Positions 35,475 to 47,780 of a stretch of 64,000 nucleotides of DNA are shown in pieces. Every line of letters starts with the position of its first letter. Position 1 is the first letter of the stretch. The position numbers and the translations under genes are program-made. Source of the stretch: Platycnemis pennipes (lineage: Eukaryota; Arthropoda; Insecta; Odonata; Platycnemididae); the NCBI GenBank assembly GCA_933228895.1, contig OW121853.1, forward strand, positions 126,872,133 to 126,936,132, read 5' to 3'. The notes under the pieces were generated by a model. The model was not told where the DNA came from, did not search any database, and was given only the letters and a program-made list of their open reading frames with translations.

Positions 35475-35747
35475 TCAGAAGTGGTTTAGAGTACTGGTCT
35501 CTCACCGGGAGAGTCCGGGTTCCAATCCCCTTGGCGGAAGATATTTCTTGTTGGTCATCCGTCCCCTACTTGAGCGTTTTGTGGATAACATTCGAGTGCA
35601 GTACTCCGTCCGTCTGATGGGACGTTAAGTCGCGGGGGTTTCTCTCCACCCTTCCTCCTTTACCTTCAGTTCCCATCCTTGTACCTTACCTCCCGGTCTG
35701 AGGTGCCTTTTAGTGCGGAAACAGACTAGAAAAATACGGATTAGATT
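35475..35747 (+). mobile_element. tRNA-derived SINE, second family
   Basis: The head has an A-box-like tggtttagagtactgg and a B box gggttccaatcccc about 40 bp later. The body includes gatgggacgttaagtcg, a block I know from arthropod SINEs, and the copy ends in a gattagattag repeat. It differs in head and body from the SINEs at 1578, 5351 and 30382. Confidence 0.65.
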
Positions 35748-35749
35748 AG

Positions 35750-37600
35750 AATCCAGATCAAATAACAATCACGTCGTTAACAAATGCATTTTTAAAATAC
35801 CGATCGGGGACAGCGTATCTCCACACTGCAGCACCCCACCTATACAGTAACGGCCACCTTATTGGCAGTAGAGATATGATATGGGCTAAAGATGAAGATG
35901 ATTTACATGTCTGCTCCGAGGAATGCGGAGCTGTGGGACTAAATTGCCATTTTCCAGCTGAAAATTGCAACGACATGGTCATATTTAAGTATTTACTTGT
36001 ATGTCCCTGTTTATATTATGTATTATTTCTTTTATTATTCTTTTCTCTTATTATATATTTCTTTTATTATCTTCTATTATGTATTACTATTATTTTATGC
36101 ATAGTTTCTATTATTATTATTAAGTATGTCTTTTCTGTACGCATGCAAGTTTATCAAATGAATGACAGAATGCTGAGATTTAAAACAGTGTATCACTTCA
36201 TATGGCAGATGGTTTTAAGGGATACGAACTATCACTGAAATTAACGCTTAGAGCTCATACTGAAGGTGGATTAGTTTAGGATAACCGTCATCACCTGAAA
36301 TATTTTATTGCCATGTCCATCACTCGTTGCTTCAGAAATAGAAAACTCTTCCACCTTTTTACGCTTTTGCTACCCGAAATAAATTTGGATTCAGCCTTCA
36401 TTAATTTTCTGCATAATGTTGCCTTTGTTTTAATTTTAATTGACCTTTAAGTGTTACCTAAAAAATATCCCTTTCATAAATTGATACTCGTTTTAATTTC
36501 TGCCTCGGCCACGACCGCTGCCTCCTCTACAAAGAGCAGCTTTTTGATTTTCTCTCCGTGGGCATTCACTCCCTCGTCATTGGAAAGGGAAATGCTTACT
36601 TGACGTAGGCATGAAAAATTTAGCCGAAAAGTTATAATATTGTCTCATTCCTTTCTTTATCTTTGATTCTTGAATTTCGCGTCAAGATTCAAGGACGGTC
36701 ACCTTTACGTTTTTTTATTTAAATGTAGATAATTCTGTGGTCATTTTCCAGTAACATAATGAGGAAAATAAGCATCTAATTACATGACATTTATCCATAA
36801 ATACGTGCTTAATTCAATCAGGAGGAAATAATTATATTGCTAATGCTTTTGGCACATTGTTTTCTGGTGATATTAATATCCCGTCACCCAATTTGAGGCC
36901 AATTTCTAATTTCTATAAATCGGGATGTTATAGCATAATTTGGAAGATGTTGAATTAAAAATTTTTGGAGAATATTTTAATAGGATAATATGGCATCCTG
37001 TTCCGCTGGGGACTTGCGTGGCCGTTGCTGCGCCTTTGGGTCCAGATGAAGATCTCCGAGGGCGATAGTGGCGCCTCCTTCTTTTCCCATTACGTCCCTC
37101 CTCCCCCTTGCCCTGCCGACAAAAGGCCTCACATCAGATATGACTCCCACCGCATTGGGCTGCGCTCAAATTGCCGTGATTACTGCCGACTGTGCAAATG
37201 GCCATTTCATTGGTCCCCTGGCGGACCACTCTGTCCCTTCGGGGGTCATTTGTAGGGCCGTTGCAAATCTGCGCCTTCCTCTTGCCTTTTCCGAAGGAGA
37301 CTGCTTCCTTATGTTCCTCCCTCCCCTTCCGCCAACGGCATCCCCTTGGCTGGGCTCAGATCATCTTGGGTGGAGGTGTTCGCGCGTCTCCGGCTTATGT
37401 TTGGTTTTGCACCTGATTACCTGAACAAGAGGCTCAACCTATTCGGAGTGACCGGGCTGTTTCAATTTTTAAGGTTTCAATTAGTTTTTATTTCATCCCT
37501 GTATGCGCCAAATATTTGTTTGAGGAAGAAGTCTAGGAAAATATATGGTTCCAGTTGGAAAAGGAAATTATGCGAGAGACGCAATGTTTGACAAAGAACT
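35750..37600. other. Stretch without recognised gene, partly AT low complexity
   Basis: A T- and A-rich run around 36006-36123 (repeated tattatt/ttttatt) is low complexity and creates a spurious hydrophobic frame. From about 37020 to 37440 the sequence is GC-richer and has overlapping open frames on one strand with no recognised domain. Confidence 0.35.
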
Positions 37601-37608
37601 GCATAAGA

Positions 37609-38290
37609 ATACATCTACGTAATACCTTGCAATCCACGACAAAAGTGTGTGGCAGGGGGCGAATTCACACCAATTACAGATCATGTTTAAAAAAGAATTA
37701 TACTTTAGTCTAAACCTAACAATTTAAAAAAAGATAAAAATAGCAAAGCAAGCATGCAAAAAGATCCTGTTAGTTGGGTTAGCCTAAATTTCTTATACCA
37801 GAACGCATCTACCTATGAAATTAATTGATACACTTGTATTTATGGTACTGGATATATTTACAGCTATTCATATTCCTAATTTTACAGGGAAGAAGGACGT
37901 TTTCATGTTCGACAATCTATTTCTCTAATTTTATGGTTAAGGTCCAGTCTAGCATAGTAAGTTGGAGTTCGTGAAATATTTTCAGCCTCATCAGTGAAAA
38001 TATTGTCTTGGAATGCAGTTAAGATTGTGTAAATTTAAACCCAAGGTTATTCCCAGTTTAGTTCATCTAATAGACTTGTTGTGCTAATATATTTATCATA
38101 CCATCTCTTTATAAATATCGCCTATCTTCACTGTCTACAATTCTGTTAATTAATTAGCCTATTTCATGAGGATCCTATATGCTGGCGTATGTAATGTAGT
38201 AGCTTATTTCTCGTACGTGATCGTAATATTTTTCGAGTACTATTTTGATGAATCCCAGTTTGCGATTAGCTCGAGTATGCTTACAGCAGG
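37609..38290 (-). mobile_element. CR1-like LINE 3' fragment
   Basis: Starting with the reverse-strand 3' end (ctacgtaataccttgca, then gtgtgtggcagggggcgaa), the fragment follows the same order of 3' UTR and ORF2 C-terminal sequence as the copy at 63096. It reaches ttttgatgaatcccagtttg. It is frameshifted throughout. Confidence 0.75.
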
Positions 38291-38496
38291 TGTTCTCTTC
38301 CCACATTGTGTCGACAATGGCGTCCTTCAAGACGAAGACCCTCAATAATGTTACAGTCTTTGAAAGTCATCGCATATCTATTTGTGCCCAAACACATTCT
38401 AGAAATCTTTTATCATTGTGGTTATTAATCACACCAATCTAATCAATGCAAACGTCAGTCGTTAGTTGTAATATGTGTACATTTTTGAGGCATTCG

Positions 38497-38572
38497 ACTG
38501 TTATGTGACTGTATATTTGAGCTTTCGTAGCTAATTATTTATTGTTGACTTAAATGTCCGTGTGTAGTCATT
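38497..38572 (+). repeat. Dispersed 76-bp repeat, copy A
   Basis: It matches 43435-43510 with only a few differences (shared block tttcgtagctaattatttat). Family unknown. Confidence 0.7.
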
Positions 38573-39169
38573 ATACAGATGAAAATTTAATTTATTTGCG
38601 AGATTCAACTGGGTCATTTTTTATGAATCGAGTATTTGGCACGCAACTTGAACTATGGATCTAATGAAAATTTAACTCGTATATTCCTCTTATTATTTAT
38701 GGACACAGTATCAATATATCATCAGAGGAATTTACCTAGTGAATTTTCATTTGATCCACAGCAAAAGTTTCCCACGAAATAGAGTGAGAAACAGTTTCCT
38801 CAGCAACTTGAGTTGTTCATTCTGTGAATCGAACCATATTTTCAGATTACTTATCTTCGAATGCAGTCATCTCACGTGTATCTGCATAACTATTTTCACT
38901 TTTTAACGATCAAATGCCCCAATATCTTCCTTATTTTTACCCTCGGGTGCATTTAAGGTATTTCTTATGAAAAACCACCCGAAGGCGGGTGTTTCTGAAA
39001 AGAAAGCAAGATCATCTGATGCCGCGGGAAGGATGGATTCCTTTTCTGCTTGGAAATATCGCGAGATACGCAAGAGTTCATTCAAGGCGGGATTTCATCT
39101 CGAAATAGATGTTGATCAGACATCGCTTCTCCCTTGAGGAGGAGGCTCTTCTATTGCTCGCAATCAGGT

Positions 39170-40745
39170 TACTGCCAAGTACTTTTTTCCCCCTACCTTG
39201 AAATAGTATTTAATAAATCCCTGACCGAACAAGTCGCACCGATGGACTGGAAAGAAGCCGATGTAACACCCATTTTTAAAAGTGGTGATAGAGAGCAGCC
39301 ATCTAACTACAGACCTATATCCCTCACATCCATTTCATGCAAGGTCCTAGAACATATAATTGTCAGTTCAGTTATGGGACACCTAGATAGCCAGAATTTA
39401 TTTTCCAATGTTCAGCATGGCTTCCGAAAGAGCAGATCGTGTGAAACTCAACTTGCTCTCTTTTCCCACGATGTTTTTAGTTTCTGGCGAAAATAATATT
39501 CCAGTGGATGCTATATTTCTCGACTTCAAGAAAGCTTTTGACAAGGTGTCTCATAGCAAACTAATTTTGAAATTAAAATCTTACGGGTTAGACAGTATCA
39601 TTATATCATGGATTAAAGATTTTCTGCATGATGGGGTGCAAAGGGTTGTTTTGGACGGTGTTACCTCACCGGCAATTAAAGTCACTTCGGGTGTCCCACA
39701 AGGTAGTGTGATAGGGCCACTCCTATTCCTTTTGTACATAAATGATATCCATAGGGTGGTAAAAAGTAAGCTTCGTCTATTTGCCGATGACGCAGTAGTG
39801 TACAGGGAAATTCTATGCCCAAATGATAAAGAATATTTAAATATTGACCTACAAGCAATTGAAACTTGGTGTGATACATGGCAGTTAGAATTAAAATTTA
39901 AAAAAATGTCTTGTAAGGAATTTTTGGAAAAAGAATAGCTCTCCTTCTAGCACTTACAAAATAAGTAATAATGAATTAACAAACGTGGAATCCATTAAAT
40001 ATCTTGGAATAAGACTGACACATACGTGAAATACTGGGATTCGCCAAAAGAGTACTGGGTAAATGTGACGATCATGTACGAGAAATCAGCTACTTTTCCC
40101 TTGTAAGATCTAATTTGGAATATGCTGCCAGTGTATGGGATCCCTACGAAATCGGTCTAAATAACGAACTTGAACGTGTGCAGCGAAGATCGGCAAGATT
40201 TGTAAAGGGACGGTATGATAACCTTACTAGCGTAACCAGTCTATTAAATGAATTAAAATGGGCATCATTGTCAGGTCGCAGGTTGAAATTCAGACTTAAT
40301 CTCTTAAACAAATTCCAAGACCATATTTTCAGTGATGATGTTAAAAATATTTTGCGGACCTCAACTTACTATGGTAGACTGGACCATAATCACAAAATTA
40401 GAGAAATTGATTGCCGAACCGACAGATTCAAAATGTTCTCTTTTTCCTCCTAATATTAGGGATATGAATAACGGTAAATATATCCAGTACGAGTGTAGCA
40501 ATGGATAGCATTGGTAGCTGCATGTTGGTATAAGGACTTATATCTAACCCAACTAACGGCATGTTTTTGCATGTATGTTTTGCTATTTTTATCTTTTTTT
40601 AAATAGCGTAGTGTTGAACAGTACGCATAAAAGTACTGATCCTTTTTTAAATGCATGATATGTAGTGCATGTTTGGTGAGAGTTCACCCCCTGCCACACA
40701 CCTTTATGGTGGCTTGCAGGGTATTATGTAGATGTAGATGCAGGT
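39170..40745 (+). mobile_element. CR1-like LINE, longest copy in the window, 5' truncated
   Basis: The element keeps part of the reverse transcriptase, the ORF2 C-terminal domain, the 3' UTR and the 3' end cttgcagggtattatgtag followed by a short gatgta repeat. It serves as reference for the many shorter fragments to its right. A frame change near 39450 and two small deletions near 40025 inactivate it. The endonuclease and ORF1 are absent, consistent with incomplete reverse transcription at insertion. Confidence 0.85.
39185..40453 (+). pseudogene. CR1-like reverse transcriptase and C-terminal domain
   Basis: From the 5' end: DWKEADVTPIFKSG, NYRPISLTSISCKVLEHII and QHGFRKSRSCETQL. After a frame change come motif A DAIFLDFKKAFDKVSH, motif B SGVPQGSVIGPLLFLLYIND and motif C LFADDA, then IETWCDTWQLELKFKK. 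The catalytic aspartates are therefore still encoded. After small deletions near 40025 the last part (40115-40453) reads LEYAASVWDPY-type sequence (MEYAASVWDPYEIG, LERVQRRSARFVKG), the C-terminal domain characteristic of CR1/L2-type elements. The protein is dead but well preserved. Its nearest relatives in the window are at 61473 and 55852. Confidence 0.85.
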
Positions 40746-41297
40746 GATATCTCGCCTTGCCAAACCAACTAGTAACCAAGGTTAATCCTTGGTCAAATAT
40801 GGCAAACCAGATTAATTTAATATGCAAACAAATGATGCCAAATGAAACTACCCAGCTGGGATTAGAAAACACGACTTTCGCGTAGTGGCACCGGTCTTAC
40901 CAACCTGGGGATGGATCGCAGATTCCGTAAGGTGTGGGACCAGTCTGCTGTGATGCCATAATTCCCCTTAAGAGACCAAGAATACTGCGCCCATTTCTTT
41001 CTTCTTTTATTGGGCGCTTTAAAACGGCGATCTCAGTTAGTAGAGAAAGGCATAAGAACGGTTTCTGAGAACCAAATCCTCCCTGACCTACAGTGGGACT
41101 CGCGGTGTCCCGTTGTGTTATTCATTCACGCAATTTTTCACGCGATGACTTTGCGTGCCTATCATTTTTACTTGCTGCACATTAAGATCTTCTCAAGCGC
41201 TTTATCATCGAGCTTGTTCCAAATTGTTGCCAGATTAGGCCACTTTCTGTTCAGTATTTGTCTATTTTGGCGTATCAAACAATGTTTGTTCTCTTTC
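40746..41297. other. Stretch without recognised gene
   Basis: Short open frames only, for example 41010-41303, with no recognised domain. Confidence 0.35.
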
Positions 41298-41560
41298 TCT
41301 TAGCAATTTACATCTACATTATACCTTGCAAGCCGAGAGTGTATGGCAGATGGCGAACAGTATCACCAGACAAGCATGATCTATCAGGTTGCAGTATTTT
41401 ACTTGCATGTCTGGACTTACTACCATGCTACAAAGTGCTGCACTATTTATACACTACTGGCATGAAACAATGAGCCACAATGCTACCACCTGAGGAAAAT
41501 ATGAGCCATGCAGTTACGATACACGTCAAGTGTTACTTGTAAAGGACAATAAATTATTAT
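41298..41560 (-). mobile_element. CR1-like LINE 3' end, diverged subfamily
   Basis: Reverse-strand 3' end (acatctacattataccttgc, then gagtgtatggcagatggcg). The sequence beyond resembles the subfamily at 53890 and 62133 (ctacaatgctac, catgcagttac type blocks). The 5' limit is uncertain. Confidence 0.5.
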
Positions 41561-42480
41561 TTGATGCAAATTAGGTTAGTACCTAACAATACCTACAGTA
41601 TACCTTAGTATTAATAGGTATTATAATAATGTATTATTATTTATTTTTATTAATGAATATATTTAAATTATGGACCCATGTTTTCTAGAGCATGCATCAG
41701 TTTGTAGTGTTAAAACATGTAAACTTAAAAAATGAAGTCATTATATACTAATTTCATAATCAAAATCTACGAAACCTTGTATGCTTTCCCCGTATTCCAT
41801 CGCTGTAATCCAGTGCTGTCCCTACTTATGCGCGGAAAAAAGGAATCCTTGAACCCCTTTGTTTCAGTACCTATCTCTCTAATGCTATCTTTGTGGTCCA
41901 ACCAGCCGTATTACACTATAGATTCAACATTCTCAAAGTATCCTTAGTGACGCTTTCAAATTTCTGCAGGAGATCCAATCGGTATTTTAATCTAGTACCT
42001 GATAGGTGGTACAGGCGCGTCCCCCAAACCCTCAACGAACAAAGATTTATGCGTAGGAGAATTACACTTAGGAGAATTTCGCTGCAGGTCTTTGAGGGTG
42101 CGATGCCCGCTAATTATGGTTTCTTTGCCCTCGGCGAGGGCGAATAAAGTGTTTTGACACCATTTATGTGTTCCTGACTAAGAGAGCGGGCACATATACT
42201 GTGCACTTCGTGGCTTCGTAGGTATGCGAAATAAACTATTGAGTGCGGAAATTTTAGGCGTATCCATTTATCATTGGTCATCTAGGTATGTGGCAATGCG
42301 GCCGTGTACAGAGATTTTTTTCTCTAATGCTGCCTTTCCATGGAATATCATTCATATTTATTTGGAATTCTGTTTTGGCTCTCTCCAATATTCACCAAGA
42401 TTTTGTCGTTTATCTCAAGAGGTAATGAAATGAAACCCGAAGTTATTGCAACAGGAATACGTGTGTCTAAAAAAGGTCTT
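41561..42480. other. Stretch without recognised gene
   Basis: An 84-codon frame at 41893-42147 ends ANYGFFALGEGE but was not recognised. The rest is AT-rich and featureless to me. Confidence 0.3.
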
Positions 42481-42499
42481 AGTTTTATGTCAGTAGTGC

Positions 42500-42572
42500 A
42501 TGTGTGGCAATTCTAACCCCCTGCCGCACACCCTTTCGATGAAATGCAGGGTATTACGTAGATGTGGATGAA
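42500..42572 (+). mobile_element. CR1-like LINE 3' end fragment
   Basis: ccccctgccgcacaccc and then atgcagggtattacgtagat match the family's 3' terminus. The upstream extent is not clear. Confidence 0.6.
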
Positions 42573-42805
42573 AAGTGGTGTGGATCATCTGGGCCAATTT
42601 TATGCTAAATTTCATGCAGCGCGTAATGAAAGAGGTTGGCCTTTGGCGATTTAAGTACAATTCATTAAATATTTGAGGTGTAAATAATCTCGGCTCGTTC
42701 GAGGTAAATACTATATACTCGCAAGGTATAAGACACTTTGCCTCCACAATTGTAGTCTGGGGAATAATAAAACCACAAAGAGTGGGACGGAATGGAATAC
42801 AACAC

Positions 42806-43260
42806 TCATCATGGGTCAATCATCCTAGGATTGGTTTGACTCAGCCCTCCACTCGATTCTTCTATCATCCAACCTCTTCATATTGACGTAATTCCTTAAC
42901 GACATGTTCTCATACGAAGCCTTGCCTTTGCCGTTCTTCCCGTTCACTTTTTCCTCGACGATTGTCTTTATCAGGTCATTGTCTCTTTAGATGTGGCCGA
43001 TTAAGTTGTCCCGTGTTCTTTTAAGAGTTTTCAGCAGACTTCTCTTTTCTTCCACTCTTCTTGAGACTTCCTCGTTACTTACTCGGTCTATCCGGTTAAT
43101 CTTCATCATTCTTCTGTAGCACCACATTTCGAATGCTTCCACCCTTTTCTTCTTCGCTGCTGTTATCGTCCATGCCCCCTCTGCCATGAAGAAACCTGCT
43201 TCAGATATACGTTCTGGTGAATATTTTCCTTACTTCTACGCTTGTATTTCCAGCATTATG
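42806..43260 (-). pseudogene. RTE-like LINE ORF2 C-terminus, copy 1
   Basis: Reverse-strand translation gives KKRVEAFEMWCYRRMMKI, RIDRVSNEEVSRRVEEKRSL and LKTLKRTRDNLIGHI. With gaps it continues to a C-terminal ERVNGK-type basic segment ending near a tcaaaccaatcctagg 3' end. The EAFEMWCYRRMLKI..TDRVSNEEVLRR pattern is that of the C-terminal region of endonuclease-reverse transcriptases often classed as RTE. The clade call is from memory. It is 5' truncated, carries in-frame disruptions, and is homologous to the copy at 44773. Confidence 0.65.
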
Positions 43261-44770
43261 AAACTGCCATTACTATTAAAAGCGTGCAACATTGCTTTGC
43301 TAAGTTAGTCACGGTATCTTGCCTGTTAATAGAAAGGAGATAAAAGGACAAAACGGACGTTGGTGCATCAAATGTAGGTTATGGAACACCTAAGAGACAT
43401 TAGTGAAAGCTGTACACGATGATTATGATGGAACACTGTTATGTGACTGTATATTTAAGCTTTCGTAGCTAATTATTTATTGTTGATTTAAATATCCGTG
43501 TGTAGTCATTAAGTTAAGGTTTTTTTTATTATTCTCTCCTAATTTTAGAGGGAAAATATTATAACACAAATCTTAACTTTTTTATGCATAGTCCCTTTTT
43601 GCTGAAATTTGAAATATATTATCGCTCATTTTCATTGGAGTGAATCATGTTCTTTAATCCTTACCTGAACAAATACTGTCGTAAGTTGAATAAAAAAGGA
43701 GTACGCTTGGTTTTCCAAGCATTGCCATATTTCATTTATTTATTTTAAAAATTCGTCTTTTATTTAATGATGATATTGGCTCTGCATTTTTTCTAAAAAA
43801 CTTTGATCCGCCAAGAATACCTTCGCATACAATAGTTCACGGTTACATTGTCACTCTTAAAAATGTAAGCGGGATACCGCATCTTCCGTGTTGGATTCGC
43901 TTGGCAGGCACATATCACACGCTCGAAATGACATTAAAAACTTCCCTTATGGCCGAAATATACCGAATCTGTCGAGAAGGCATTAGAGGTGGGTGACAGG
44001 AGGCCTCCTATGACTGCAGGGAACACTGAGGGTCCTGGTAGGGCGAGTTATCTCCTCAGGCACATAACAATGCCTCTCGCTCGATTGACGGACAGGTAAA
44101 TAATTACTTTTCTCCCTAATTCCCCCTCCGAGTTGTTCTGGCGTATCCGGGTAAACCCTTTAAATTGGTCTTTTACGGAAAAAATTCCTAAACACACGGG
44201 AGCAATCTTTTTTTTTATATCCCTCCCTCCTGCTTGGAAAAACACGCCCTTGATTCGAGGGGAGCTCTTAATCCTTTCACCGTGGGAGGGACGGACAACC
44301 AGGGGCGCCCCCCACCCCCTAGGGGTTTGGTGGGGCGAGCCAGGTTAAGAGGGAGCTCATTTTGAAATTTCCCCATTAGGTCGGCGAGGCGGTCTCCAAT
44401 AAATGCGTGCAAATAATGAAATTTCCTTATTTTCCTGCGTTATCTCTTCCTTGCAGCCTGCCCAGAAATACATGGGGCGTGATGTTGCTCTTCTCTCATT
44501 TACCTGGGGACGACATCAGTGCAGGCAGCATATAGGCCGTCCAACTGAGAAAGTGACGAGCGTGTGGTGCTGCACCCAGGATGCAAGGAGCGGTCGCTCG
44601 GTGTGGGGGCGCTGCTGTTCCCAAACCAGTCACATGCTCCCCGTGGCTGAAGTAATATCACCAGGCGCATTGTTGACGTGATACATACCATGATTGGTTA
44701 CTGACAAGGATTAAAACAATAAGTTGGCTAGCGTATTCAAGAATATTTGACCAAGGAAACCTTTTTGAAA
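43261..44770. other. Stretch without recognised gene; contains a dispersed repeat
   Basis: The 76-bp repeat copy B is at 43435. Overlapping open frames at 44048-44700 have no recognised domain. Confidence 0.35.
43435..43510 (+). repeat. Dispersed 76-bp repeat, copy B
   Basis: A direct-orientation match to 38497-38572. Confidence 0.7.
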
Positions 44771-44772
44771 TT

Positions 44773-45420
44773 ACTATCATCATCATCATCATTGGTCAAC
44801 AATCCTAGGATTGGTTTGACGCAGCTTTCCACTTGATTCTTCTATCGGCCAACCTTTTCATTGTGACGTAAATATTCTCTTTTACATCCTTCACCACCTG
44901 TTCCATGTATCTCATACGAGGCCTGCCTCTTCCAATCTTCCCGTTCACTTTTCCCTCGACGATAGTCTTCATCAGGCCATCATGTCTTAAGATAAGGCCG
45001 ATTAAGTTTTCCCTTCTTCTTTTTAGAGTTTACAGCCGACTTCTCTTTTCTCCTACTCTTCTTAGGACTTCCTCGTTGCTTACTCGGTCGATCCATGTAA
45101 TCTTCAGCATTCTTCTGTAGCACCACATTTCGAATACTTCCACCCTTTTCTTCTCCGCTGCTCTCATCGTCCATGCCTCACTGTCGTAAAGAAACATGCT
45201 CCAGATGTGCGTTCTGATAAACTGTTTCCTTACTTCTACGCTTGTATTTCCGGCTGTAAGTAGATTCTTCTTTTGATAGAATGACCTCTTTGCCTGGGCT
45301 ATTCTACTAACTATCTCTTTCTTGCTTCGTCCGTCGTTGGTTAATCTGCTTCCCAGGTAATAGAACTCCTTCACCTGTTCAAGTTTTTGTTTTCCTGGTG
45401 AAATTACTATTGCCGATAAT
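44773..45420 (-). pseudogene. RTE-like LINE ORF2 C-terminus, copy 2
   Basis: The frame from 45418 reads KQKLEQVKEFYYLGSRLTND, then KKEIVSRIAQAKRSFYQKK, FIRTHIWSMFLYDSEAWTM, KRVEVFEMWCYRRMLKI, a single stop, and LKRRRENLIGLILRHDGLMK through to VKENIYVTMKRLADRRIKWK and a natural stop near 44803. Copy 1 has Lys where the internal stop occurs, so one nonsense change (AAA to TAA) separates this part from an open frame. The 3' end abuts an (atc) microsatellite at 44773-44793, which is probably the element's simple-repeat tail. Confidence 0.75.
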
Positions 45421-45429
45421 TTATCAATC

Positions 45430-47560
45430 TTCCTCCCGCTCCTACTGCTTCTTAACCTATTTTATCACTTGCAACTCCTTGATCTATAAGCTCTAATGGC
45501 ATTGAGGAAGTTTTCTACGCTGTGACATTCTTATATATACACTATGCACTATTAGTGTCCATAGCCAAAATCTCCCCCACCAAAACGACCTAGTAATAGA
45601 TTCCTGCCTCAGGACCGCGCAAACTCCTCGAACCTCGTGTGAGAGTGCTTCACCTTAAAAAAGGGTTGAAGAAACCCAAACGTAAAATGAAAGGCCACAT
45701 GTAACCGCCTGTAAATGAAGACCATGTAAGGGATTTCGCCATGTAACCATCCCCGCTGAGAAACCCCCACCCTGATCACAAAATTCAACCAATCTCAAAC
45801 AATCACTTGAATTTTCGGGAACATGCATCCTCTTTTAACGGAAAAATAGAGTGAAGTGAAGCCGTTAGTACTGATTTGGATTAAATAATAAAGTGAAATG
45901 GAGAAAAGGAAGGGGAATTTCGTCTACAATGTGATTCGGAATGGTAAATTATTTAAATCGAGGCCGGTTGAGCGTTTACAATGCAGCAAATGTATGCCTG
46001 CTGCCTCATGAGTTCTAAGATTAATTTTGGGTGAGGTAAGCGGTTTGGAGGCCATGATAGTAAATCGAAATCGGCCGTAAAAGTTACAGACGAGGTTATA
46101 GTAGTGATTGAAACCGTAATTGGGCAACGGGAGGCTCAGTCAAGATTGTTGATAGTACAACGGCGATAGTTTAGTCGCTTTGGCTGATAAAAGGAGAGTT
46201 TTCTTGTCCACCGTGGTTACTCAGAATCCCTTTTAAATTTAAAATAATCATCATCCTCTATCTCATCAACACGGCATGCTTTTCATCCGAATCACCCTAC
46301 TTCGCTAGCGCACAGTCTCAACATCATACTTAAATTACCTTACCCCATTCTTTCCAACAGCACAACCTCGGAAAAACTATTCTGTCTGTCCTTCGGTCAT
46401 ATACCGATGCCCAGTCAACCTTAGCAGCGTTTTTAAAACTACTAAACCTATCATCAAATACCCTCCCCCATTCAAAACCCCTACCACACCCTGTAATCGC
46501 GCGAGACGTAATACATTTCCCATTTTCATTCCACTCGTGCATCCAGCAACGTCATTTACCAGCTTTAATGCGATTTCTGCCCCGCATTTTACATTGGCAA
46601 ATTATGCTTTCCTTTTAGATTATAATTGAGCACACCTCCAGAGCAGGCAGTCTAAACATATCCAGGTCAATCCTCTGGATATCTCCTCGCTGATACCGAT
46701 ATTATCCTCTTGTGTAACTGAACCTGTGAAGTTCCTCACTTCGCAGTGAGGATGATTGTCTTAACCAGCAGTCCCGGAAGAAATGTTTAATATCTGCGTG
46801 CATCTAGAGTAGAATCAAGCAAGCAGAGGGTCCCTGGGTCTTCAAACGGGACAGTGAGGCGCAGTTATTGGCGCCTGTGGTGGCTTTGGCGCCACGTGAC
46901 CTCGAGATCACTCAAGCCCCACGCGTCGAGTCCAGTCACGCAAGCATTAGCGAATCGTTAAAAAATATCTCATTGTTAGAATGTATGTCCTCGTGATATG
47001 TGAGGGGATTTTCTCCCCTATCAGTGCAGTGGTGCGTAAAACCAGAATGGGGTCGTTTTCCATATTTTTTTATTGCCGAATCTGATATAGTGTGTAAAAT
47101 AAAGACTTTTTTTAACGTTTTTCGATCCGTCAATTAGTTCTCAATTATAAGCGGCGAAAAATATGTTTTTAACCCTTTCGCAGAAGTGGGCGTGCAAAAG
47201 ACTCGTACGTCATCCACTTCGTCCAATCACAACGGAGGCTGCGCAGCTCATTCGCCTTATTTTGGATCATTTACAGGATGTGACAGTATCTGTGCAGGCC
47301 GACATTCCGTCCCCACCTACACTCCCCCTCCCTTTCCCTCAAAACAGTCAAGAACGGGAGGTGGATGACGTAGAAGTCTGTAATGTAGCTGCTCGTTCGG
47401 TGGGCGTCACCTTTTGCTTATCCTAATATTTGATTTATGAGTGATTGGCTCTGGTTAGAAGATTAATTATTTCACTGAAATTCGTTTTTGCCTCCTCCTA
47501 ACCATTTCATGCACAGTATAGCGATTTCGGTTCCGAGTAAACGTCCCTATTAAAAGGGAT
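45430..47560. other. Stretch without recognised gene
   Basis: Unique-looking sequence with short open frames only (for example 47163-47426). No domain or repeat ends were recognised. Confidence 0.35.
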
Positions 47561-47569
47561 CATTGTGCT

Positions 47570-47628
47570 TGACGTCATATATGATATTAATAAGAACAAA
47601 TTCACTACGGTTCTTAAGCTTGACGTCA
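47570..47628 (+). promoter_or_regulatory. Pair of CRE-like palindromes
   Basis: TGACGTCA occurs twice (47570-47577 and 47621-47628), each preceded by gct, 51 bp apart. TGACGTCA is the binding site of CREB/ATF-type bZIP factors. No promoter or coding exon was recognised next to them, so function is inferred only. Confidence 0.35.
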
Positions 47629-47675
47629 ACGTTATTACAAAGGGGCGGGGGATATGCGAAGTGAGTTTTCCTGGA

Positions 47676-47780
47676 AAGAAAGAGAGAGCGAAAGTAAGAG
47701 GGGGAGAGTGAGGGGAAGAAGAATGGGGAGATGGAGAGGAAGGGGAAGAGGGAGGGAGGTAGAGAGAGGGTGAGAGTTGG
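47676..47780 (+). repeat. Polypurine (GA-rich) tract
   Basis: About 100 bp are almost purely A and G on the forward strand (gagagag, ggggaag, gggaggg blocks). Such tracts can form triplexes and bind GAGA-type factors in insects. Confidence 0.8.

Noticed and set aside
35876..36238. 120-codon forward frame.
   Set aside because: Most of it is translated AT low-complexity sequence giving a spurious hydrophobic stretch.
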